From assembly GCA_034211175.1 (NCBI GenBank), contig JAXHUH010000337.1, forward strand, positions 1 to 10,709: 10,709 nucleotides of DNA, given 5' to 3'. The notes below the pieces were generated by a model that ran no database searches, was not told where the DNA came from, and worked only from the letters and a program-made list of their open reading frames with translations. The DNA comes from JAXHUH01 sp034211175. Its GTDB lineage: Bacteria > Actinomycetota > Acidimicrobiia > Acidimicrobiales > CAIXPF01. Both the position numbers and the translations under genes were made by a program. This document shows, piece by piece, positions 5,981 through 10,709 of this stretch; the stretch's first letter is position 1, and every line of letters begins with the position of its first letter.

Positions 5981-6676
5981 GTGACCGGGCACGTTCATCG
6001 CACCGTCGCCGTCGTCCACGGCCCCCGCGACCCACGGGGCACGCTCGGGTCGCTGATCGGAGCGTTCGACGGCCGGACGGAGCTCCAGTTCGTCGTTGCG
6101 GGGCGAGACCCGTTCCCCGACCCGTCGACCGTCGACCTCGGCATCGTCATGGGCTCGGGGGCCAGCGCATACGACGACACGGTGCCCTGGCTCGCCGACG
6201 AACTGCAGTGGCTCTCCCGCATGGCCGACGAGTCGAGCGTCCTGGGCGTCTGCTTCGGCGCCCAGGCGCTCGCCCGCGCCCTGGGCGGCTCGGTCGGGCG
6301 CGCCACCGAGGCGGAGCTGGGCTGGGTGACGGTCGAGACCGACGACCCCGCCCTGGTCGGCCCCGGCCCCTGGTTCGAGTTCCACTTCGACCGCTTCACC
6401 ACGCCGCCGGCAGCGAACGAGCTGGCTCGCAACCGGGTCGGCGCCCAGGCGTTCCGCTACGGGCGGAGTCTCGCCGTCCAGTTCCACCCCGAGATCAGCC
6501 CCCGGGCGCTCGACGCATGGCGGGCGGCCGGCGGCGCGGACACCGACCCCGCGATCGTGGCCGCGTTCGACCGTCTCGAGGCGGGCATCGCCGAACGGGA
6601 GGACGCGGCGCGCTCGCGTGCGGCGGGCCTCGTCGAGGCGTTCTGGTCGGAGGTGGCCGGCTTCGGGGCGTACTGA
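5981..6676 (+). CDS. Class I glutamine-amidotransferase-like protein (AtdA2/TdnT-like gamma-glutamylamide hydrolase inferred)
   Basis: A 231-residue stand-alone GATase1-fold protein. The catalytic triad is visible: nucleophile Cys91 in VLGVCFGAQALARALGG, and His169 and Glu171 in VQFHPEIS. The oxyanion region is IVMGSGASAYDD (55-66). With no synthetase domain attached it should act as a hydrolase. In aniline clusters the equivalent protein (AtdA2) hydrolyses gamma-glutamylanilide, preventing its toxic build-up. It starts at a GTG only 3 bases after the ligase stop, with no Shine-Dalgarno, so it is probably translated by coupling to the ligase. The pairing of ligase and hydrolase next to an oxygenase is the main reason for the functional call. 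On sequence alone it could be any GMP-synthase-like amidotransferase. The reading frame is intact and is the last gene of the operon. Confidence 0.92.
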   Translation: MTGHVHRTVAVVHGPRDPRGTLGSLIGAFDGRTELQFVVAGRDPFPDPSTVDLGIVMGSGASAYDDTVPWLADELQWLSRMADESSVLGVCFGAQALARALGGSVGRATEAELGWVTVETDDPALVGPGPWFEFHFDRFTTPPAANELARNRVGAQAFRYGRSLAVQFHPEISPRALDAWRAAGGADTDPAIVAAFDRLEAGIAEREDAARSRAAGLVEAFWSEVAGFGAY

Positions 6677-6683
6677 GCCCTGG

Positions 6684-6697
6684 GCCCGTCGGCGGGC
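6684..6697. terminator. Weak bidirectional hairpin between convergent genes
   Basis: GCCCG-TCGG-CGGGC forms a 5-base-pair stem with a tetraloop in the 34-base gap between the convergent GATase-like gene and the cyclo-ligase family gene. The outer sequences (GAGC...GCTC, 6675-6712) can also partly pair. There is no T-run, and in this GC-rich DNA the match could be chance. Confidence 0.35.
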
Positions 6698-6710
6698 TGG
6701 ACCCGGGCGC

Positions 6711-7454
6711 TCAGGACCGCGGCCGACGCGCGGCGAGCACGGGGATGGCGGCGATCTTGTCGTCGTCGAGGTCGGCCCAGACGATGCCGGGCGGGCGCGC
6801 CACCCGGGGGCAGCGGATCACCTCGTCGGGGGTGACGATCAGGTCGACGCGGAAGTCGTGCGAGGTCTCGGGGAGCTCGTCGTCGACCACCTGGATCGGG
6901 TGGACCGTGGTCACGATCACCGTGTCGTCGGTGACGAGGCCGCACTCGATGGCGAGACCGAGCTCGAGGTCGCTGTAGCCGCCGCCCTTGCCGATGCGGG
7001 CACCGGCGGCGTTCACTGCGACGCTGCCGCACACCACGAGATCGAGCGGCTCCATCGCGTCGACCGCGGTGGGCACGCCGTGGATCGACGAGCCCTTGAT
7101 CGACGCGGCCTGCCTCGGCCGCACGTCGAGGCGGTCGGGGTCGAGGAGGAGGAACGGGTCGGGCTCGCGCAGCCTCGGCACGGCCATGAACACGGCCTTG
7201 CCGGCCTCGAGCGCCGCAGCCCGCACCGGGAGCTGGGGCATGTCGGGGTTGGCCTTGAGGGTCGCCGCGCGCTGCCACTCGTCGGTGCCGGCGAGGAGCC
7301 GGGCGGCATCCGCGGCACCGGTGAAGTTGGGGATGCGACCATGCACACCGGGGAAGCCGACGACCTTCGCCCGGTCGAGCGCGTCCCACACCCGCTCGCG
7401 AACCTCCTGCTTGGCGTCGTCCTGCTTGGCGTCGTCCGGCCCGGACGGGCTCAC
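6711..7454 (-). CDS. 5-formyltetrahydrofolate cyclo-ligase family protein (MTHFSD-like branch)
   Basis: A 247-residue protein of the 5-FTHF cyclo-ligase fold, which in the classical enzyme converts 5-formyl-THF to 5,10-methenyl-THF with ATP. Diagnostic segments are IPNFTGAADAA (41-51), ATLKANPDMPQLPVR (64-78), GKAVFMAVPRL (85-95), LDLVVCGSVAVNAAGARIGKGGGYSDLEL (137-165) and TTVHPIQVVDDELPETSHD (182-200). The glycine-rich nucleotide loop reads GxRIGKGGGYSDLE rather than the classical GxRLGxGxGYYDR. This places it in the divergent branch with MTHFSD-like proteins, where enzymatic activity is less certain. It starts at a GTG that overlaps the stop of the upstream transporter by 4 bases (GTGA), so the two are coupled. 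The N-terminus carries a 15-base tandem duplication. It converges on the catabolic operon and probably has no part in it. Confidence 0.86.
   Translation of the reverse strand: MSPSGPDDAKQDDAKQEVRERVWDALDRAKVVGFPGVHGRIPNFTGAADAARLLAGTDEWQRAATLKANPDMPQLPVRAAALEAGKAVFMAVPRLREPDPFLLLDPDRLDVRPRQAASIKGSSIHGVPTAVDAMEPLDLVVCGSVAVNAAGARIGKGGGYSDLELGLAIECGLVTDDTVIVTTVHPIQVVDDELPETSHDFRVDLIVTPDEVIRCPRVARPPGIVWADLDDDKIAAIPVLAARRPRS
7406..7435. repeat. Two tandem 15-bp copies within the N-terminus of the cyclo-ligase family gene
   Basis: CCTGCTTGGCGTCGT occurs twice back to back. On the minus strand it encodes a repeated DDAKQ-DDAKQ (residues 7-16). The repeat is in frame, lies before the conserved domain, and looks like a recent slippage duplication. 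Confidence 0.9.
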
Positions 7455-8896
7455 GGGGCCACGAGATCGTCGTGGTCGACCGGGCGGACGACCAGCGCGC
7501 CGGCGATGCCGAGCGCGGCGACGATGCCGCCGAACACGAACACGGTGGCGAAGTCACCCGGGTCGCGGCCCTCGCCGAGCACCACGAACATCGCCTGGAT
7601 CCCGGTCACCATGCCGATGTTCATGAGCGTGGTGCCCATCCCGTTGGCGATGCCGAGGTCCTCGGGGTCGACGGCGTCGGCCAGCGTCGTGTTGTACGAC
7701 GGCGCCGAGATCCCGAGCGCGACGCCGGAGAACACGAGCCCGGCGACCACGAGCGGCAACGAGTCGGCGAGTGCGGCGCCGGCGAGCGCCATCATCGACG
7801 CGACCATCAGCACCGACCCGCTGAGCAGCATCAGCCGCTCCCCCAGCTTCACCGCCAGGCGCCCGCCGATCGGCGAGCTCACGCTGAACGCGCCGGGGCG
7901 GAACAGCAGGACGAGGGCGATCACGCCGACGCTGAGGCCGAACTGGTAGTCGAGCAGGATCGGGGCGATCAGGAACCCGCCCATGTACGCGAACTGGGCG
8001 AGCGGCTGGGCGACGAGTGGGCCCGAGAAGTTCCGCCGGCGGAAGTAGCGCAGCTTCAGCAGCGGCTCGGCCGCTCGGGACTCGACGACGACGAACGACA
8101 CGATGGCGACCGCACCGAGCGCCAGGAGCACGAAGAACCAGACGTCGCCGAACCCGGCGGCGCTGCCCCGCTCGAGGGCGAGGAGGACGCTGAGCGTGCC
8201 GGTGCCGAGGGTCGCGGCACCGAGCCAGTCGATGCTGACGTCGGTCCGCCGCTCCGACGGGCGGATGACCTGCCAGGCGCGCACGAACCCGAAGGCGGAC
8301 AGCGGGGTCAGCGCATAGAACACGGTGCGCCAGCCGAACGCCTCGATGGCCGGGCCGCCGATGACCAGGCCGACCACCGGGGCACCGGTCATGGCCATCT
8401 GGAACCAGCCCATCGCCACCGGGCGCTCCGAGACCGGGAACGACGCCATGATCAGGGCCATGGCCGTCGGCATCGTGGCGGAGATGCCGAGCCCGACGAA
8501 GATCCGGAACCCGATGAAGGTCCCCGCGGTCGGCGCCACGGCACACAGTGCGGTGCCGACGGTCAGGGCGCCGGCGCCGATGAGGAACACCTTGCGGTGG
8601 CCGAGGATGTCGCCGAGCTTGCCCATCACCGGGGTGCCGACGGCCATGCCGAGGAGGAGCCCGGTGACCGCCCAGCTCAGGGTCCCCTCGGTGGAGTCGA
8701 GGTCGTCGGCGATGACCGGGAGCGAGGCGCTGACGATGGTCATCGACGAGCTGAACGCGACGATGGCGAGGAGCGTCGTGACCAGGAGCCGCCGGGGGTA
8801 GCCGTCGTCGCTCGGCTCGTCGGGTGCGGCGGGGCGCGACCCGGCGGGCGAGCCGCCCGGGCCCGGGCGGTTGGTCGGTGGGTCCACCGCCGTCAT
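7451..8896 (-). CDS. MFS transporter, DHA2 (EmrB/QacA-like) family
   Basis: Complete 481-residue integral membrane drug:H+ antiporter-like protein; substrate unknown. A hydrophilic Pro/Asp-rich N-terminus of about 35 residues precedes TM1. Motif A is well preserved (GKLGDILGHRK, 92-102) and motif B is at FIGFRIFVGLG (128-138). Motif C is GAPVVGLVIGGPAIEAFGWR (171-190). Many further hydrophobic segments follow up to about 473, consistent with 14 helices. The chosen ATG has no good Shine-Dalgarno; an in-frame GTG three codons later is possible. It is the first gene of a two-gene unit with the cyclo-ligase family gene (4-base overlap) and is divergent from icd across 163 bases holding a CRP-like palindrome 41 bases upstream. 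It resembles the partial transporter at the left edge in family only. Motif A is intact here and degenerate there. Confidence 0.94.
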   Translation of the reverse strand: MTAVDPPTNRPGPGGSPAGSRPAAPDEPSDDGYPRRLLVTTLLAIVAFSSSMTIVSASLPVIADDLDSTEGTLSWAVTGLLLGMAVGTPVMGKLGDILGHRKVFLIGAGALTVGTALCAVAPTAGTFIGFRIFVGLGISATMPTAMALIMASFPVSERPVAMGWFQMAMTGAPVVGLVIGGPAIEAFGWRTVFYALTPLSAFGFVRAWQVIRPSERRTDVSIDWLGAATLGTGTLSVLLALERGSAAGFGDVWFFVLLALGAVAIVSFVVVESRAAEPLLKLRYFRRRNFSGPLVAQPLAQFAYMGGFLIAPILLDYQFGLSVGVIALVLLFRPGAFSVSSPIGGRLAVKLGERLMLLSGSVLMVASMMALAGAALADSLPLVVAGLVFSGVALGISAPSYNTTLADAVDPEDLGIANGMGTTLMNIGMVTGIQAMFVVLGEGRDPGDFATVFVFGGIVAALGIAGALVVRPVDHDDLVAP

Positions 8897-8937
8897 GGAG
8901 GCATGGTGCCGTCCTGTCTCGACCAGACGCCAGACGT

Positions 8938-8953
8938 TGTGACGTGCGTCACG
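8938..8953. promoter_or_regulatory. Candidate CRP/FNR-family operator
   Basis: TGTGACGTGCGTCACG matches the CRP/GlxR-type consensus TGTGA-N6-TCACA at 9 of 10 positions, and its core GTGACG-TG-CGTCAC is a perfect inverted repeat around a 2-base centre. It lies in the divergent region, 41 bases upstream of the transporter ATG and 106 bases upstream of the icd ATG, so it could act on either. TCA cycle genes are known targets of actinobacterial CRP-type regulators. Binding is inferred from the motif alone. Confidence 0.5.
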
Positions 8954-9042
8954 CAGCAGGCTCGGTTCGGTCCCGTCGGAGGGCTTGAGCGCGGGGCGGT
9001 GCTACCGTCCGACAGGGCTGACGCTCCACCGACATCCCGATC

Positions 9043-9049
9043 AAGAGGA
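9043..9049 (+). promoter_or_regulatory. Ribosome binding site of icd
   Basis: AAGAGGA lies 10 bases before the ATG at 9060 and supports that start. The longer in-frame ATG at 8985 would add 25 residues not found in the family. Confidence 0.7.
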
Positions 9050-9059
9050 CCTCCCGCCG

Positions 9060-10271
9060 ATGGCCAAGATCAACGTCGCCAACCCCGTGGTCGAGCTCGA
9101 CGGGGATGAGATGACCCGGATCATCTGGCAGATGATCAAGGACAAGCTCATCCTCCCCTACGTCGATGTCGACCTGGTCTACTTCGACCTGGGGATCGAG
9201 TCGCGCGACGCCACCGACGACCAGATCACGATCGACGCCGCCAATGCCATCAAGGAACACGGCGTCGGCGTGAAGTGCGCGACGATCACGCCCGACGAGG
9301 CCCGCGTCGAGGAGTTCGGCCTCAAGAAGATGTGGCGCTCCCCCAACGGGACGATCCGCAACATCCTCGGCGGCGTCATCTTCCGCGAGCCGATCATCAT
9401 CTCGAACGTGCCCCGGTACCTGCCGCACTGGAAGAAGCCGGTGATCGTCGGCCGCCACGCGTTCGGCGACCAGTACCGGGCGACCGACTTCAAGGTCCCC
9501 GGCCCGGGCAAGCTCACCCTCACCTACACCCCCGAGGGCGGCGACCCGATCGAGCACGAGGTCTACGAGTTCCAGGGCCCGGGCGTGGCCATGTCGATGT
9601 ACAACATCGACGAGTCCATCTTCGACTTCGCCCGGGCGTCGATGAGCTACGGCCTCCAGCGGAACGTGCCGGTCTACATGACCACGAAGAACACGATCCT
9701 CAAGGCCTACGACGGCCGCTTCAAGGACATCTTCGAAGAGGTCTACGAGTCGGAGTTCAAGGCCGAGTTCGAGAAGGCCGGGCTCTGGTACGAGCACCGC
9801 CTGATCGACGACATGGTCGCCCAGAACATCAAGCAGGAGGGCGGTTACGTCTGGGCCTGCAAGAACTACGACGGCGACGTCCAGTCCGACACCGTCGCCC
9901 AGGGCTTCGGCTCCCTCGGCCTGATGACCTCGGTGCTGATGACGCCCGACGGCAAGACGGTCGAGGCCGAGGCCGCCCACGGCACGGTGACCCGGCACTT
10001 CCGCCAGCACCAGCAGGGCAAGGCCACGTCGACCAACCCGATCGCCTCGATCTTCGCCTGGACCCGGGGCCTCGGCCACCGGGGCCGCATGGACGAGACC
10101 CCGGCGGTCGTCGACTTCGCCGAGAAGCTCGAGTCGGTCGTCATCCAGACGGTCGAGCAGGGCAAGATGACCAAGGACCTCGCCCTCCTCATCGGCCCCG
10201 AGCAGGAGTTCCTCACCACCGAGGCGTTCATGGACGCCCTCGACGAGGGCCTCAAGGCGGCGATGGCCTGA
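9060..10271 (+). CDS. icd: NADP-dependent isocitrate dehydrogenase (homodimeric, eukaryotic-like type)
   Basis: Converts isocitrate to 2-oxoglutarate and CO2 with NADP+ in the TCA cycle; cytoplasmic homodimer. The protein is 403 residues, normal for the homodimeric type shared with eukaryotic IDH1/2. Substrate residues are visible in WRSPNGTIRNILGG (Ser94, Asn96, Arg100) and IVGRHAFGDQYRATDF (Arg132, Tyr139). Lys210 lies in MTTKNTILKAYDG. Metal-binding aspartates are in LIDDMVAQ (Asp250/251) and YDGDVQSDTVAQGFGSLGLMTS. NADP-site residues are in EAEAAHGTVTRHFRQHQQGK (302-321), followed by TSTNPIASIFAWTRGL. The start is fixed by AAGAGGA and by the standard MAKI N-terminus. It is monocistronic on the plus strand, followed by a strong hairpin about 70 bases after the stop. 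The 2-oxoglutarate it makes feeds glutamate supply, but no link to the gamma-glutamyl operon is shown. Confidence 0.99.
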   Translation: MAKINVANPVVELDGDEMTRIIWQMIKDKLILPYVDVDLVYFDLGIESRDATDDQITIDAANAIKEHGVGVKCATITPDEARVEEFGLKKMWRSPNGTIRNILGGVIFREPIIISNVPRYLPHWKKPVIVGRHAFGDQYRATDFKVPGPGKLTLTYTPEGGDPIEHEVYEFQGPGVAMSMYNIDESIFDFARASMSYGLQRNVPVYMTTKNTILKAYDGRFKDIFEEVYESEFKAEFEKAGLWYEHRLIDDMVAQNIKQEGGYVWACKNYDGDVQSDTVAQGFGSLGLMTSVLMTPDGKTVEAEAAHGTVTRHFRQHQQGKATSTNPIASIFAWTRGLGHRGRMDETPAVVDFAEKLESVVIQTVEQGKMTKDLALLIGPEQEFLTTEAFMDALDEGLKAAMA

Positions 10272-10279
10272 CGCTGCCG

Positions 10280-10324
10280 GCCCAGCAGCCGAGAGCGGAA
10301 GCCCCGCCCAGCGGCCGAGAGCGG
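10280..10324 (+). repeat. Pair of 19-bp direct repeats just after icd
   Basis: GCCCAGCAGCCGAGAGCGG (10280-10298) and GCCCAGCGGCCGAGAGCGG (10306-10324) differ at one base and are spaced 26 bases start to start. They lie between the icd stop and its terminator candidate. They may be a small tandem duplication with diverged linker. Confidence 0.8.
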
Positions 10325-10340
10325 CAACCAACGCACGATG

Positions 10341-10370
10341 CACGGCCCGGTCCCGAGGGACCGGGCCGTG
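10341..10370 (+). terminator. Strong hairpin, candidate icd terminator
   Basis: Two 14-base arms, CACGGCCCGGTCCC and GGGACCGGGCCGTG, are perfect reverse complements separated by only GA. In RNA this gives a stem of about 13 base pairs with a CGAG tetraloop. It starts 70 bases after the icd stop. No T-run follows; U-tract-free hairpins are common terminators in GC-rich actinobacteria. Because it is symmetric it could also stop transcription arriving from the right. Confidence 0.75.
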
Positions 10371-10709
10371 GCGCGCCCGGGGCACCGGGGCCAACACGGC
10401 CGTCTGGCGGGTGACGCGGCGGGCTCCACGGTCGTCGCACCCGTCGCGCTCGGCCTGCTCGCAACCGGCGCCGGTCTGCCGCAGTTTCCGGGCGGCCCGT
10501 TGCCTGGGCTCCAGCTCGTCGCCCTCGACTGAACAGGCCCCGCCCCAGCCCGAACCGACTCCGAACTGGCCCCATTCGATGCCACCCGTGGTCGCCTGCG
10601 CTGGCAAGAACGAGATCTGGGGGCCGAGACCGATCTCGGCGGGGACGCGGGAAGCGCCGGGCCCCAAGGGGCCCGCCCGAGGCCGGGGGGCCAGGTGTGG
10701 TGGGGGGGG

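Larger units (their letters stand above)
10272..10709. other. Non-coding region downstream of icd up to window end
   Basis: This 438-base stretch has no convincing gene on either strand. Short open frames here are Arg/Pro/Gly-rich, cross the terminator hairpin and show no recognisable domain. It holds an 18-base direct repeat, a strong hairpin at 10341-10370, and two smaller stem-loops: GCCGAGA/TCTCGGC at 10623-10640, and CGGGCCCC-AA-GGGGCCCG at 10658-10675. It ends in a G-rich tract (final 8 bases all G). The last 40 or so bases look like low-quality or end-of-contig sequence. Confidence 0.6.

Noticed and set aside
5333..6487. 384-residue minus-strand open frame across the ligase/GATase junction
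   Set aside because: It is antisense to two genes with complete catalytic motifs and has low-complexity composition.
5981..6676. GMP synthase or CTP synthase amidotransferase domain
   Set aside because: It is stand-alone, has no synthetase domain, and is coupled to a GS-like ligase, so a gamma-glutamyl hydrolase role fits better.
8985..9008. TTGAGC / TACCGT promoter-like pair before icd
   Set aside because: Spacing is only 12 bases, too short for a normal -35/-10 pair, so I do not call it a promoter.
7472..9109. 545-residue plus-strand open frame
   Set aside because: It is antisense to the DHA2-like transporter, extremely rich in Asp, Glu, Arg, Gly and His, and crosses into the icd leader.
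10338..10532. Possible 64-residue plus-strand protein with a hydrophobic stretch near its end
   Set aside because: It begins at the terminator hairpin, has no ribosome site, and its first half is Arg/Gly-rich non-coding-like sequence.
8949..10667. 572-residue minus-strand open frame
   Set aside because: It is antisense to the whole of icd and runs through the terminator hairpin; it is a GC-driven shadow.

Overview
This window comes from a very G+C-rich bacterial chromosome with G/C-dominated third codon positions, frequent GTG starts, 4-base GTGA gene overlaps and probable leaderless promoters. Together with a 403-residue eukaryotic-like NADP isocitrate dehydrogenase, this suggests an actinobacterium, possibly near Acidimicrobiia. 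The taxon is an inference. I see no tRNA, rRNA, insertion sequence or CRISPR array.

Layout. Positions 1-2397 hold three minus-strand genes, read right to left: an RpiR-type regulator with a SIS domain, a YjbQ/UPF0047 protein, and a major facilitator transporter cut by the left window edge. Positions 2398-2462 are a short AT-rich divergent promoter region. Positions 2463-6676 hold a plus-strand catabolic operon: Rieske ring-hydroxylating oxygenase alpha subunit, beta subunit (4-base overlap), a glutamine-synthetase-like ligase, and a class I glutamine-amidotransferase-like protein (3-base gap). Positions 6711-8896 hold two overlapping minus-strand genes, a DHA2-like transporter and a 5-formyltetrahydrofolate cyclo-ligase family protein. 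Positions 9060-10271 encode isocitrate dehydrogenase. Positions 10272-10709 appear non-coding and carry a short direct repeat, a strong hairpin terminator candidate and a G-rich end.

The most interesting part is the operon at 2463-6676. The combination of Rieske alpha and beta subunits, a GS-like ligase and a GATase-like protein is the gene set of the aniline dioxygenase systems (atdA1-A5 of Acinetobacter, tdnQTA1A2B of Pseudomonas, dcaQTA1A2B of Delftia). There the ligase gamma-glutamylates the amine, the oxygenase uses or depends on the product, and the GATase-like protein hydrolyses gamma-glutamylanilide. Here the order is oxygenase first (alpha, beta, ligase, amidase), no electron-transfer reductase lies in the window, and the divergent regulator is RpiR-type with a non-canonical SIS ligand loop. 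I propose an actinobacterial gamma-glutamyl-dependent arylamine or amine oxygenation system with its own regulator. The substrate cannot be read from the sequence.

The right half looks like ordinary chromosome (folate enzyme, transporter, TCA enzyme). A near-consensus CRP-type site lies between the second transporter and isocitrate dehydrogenase.
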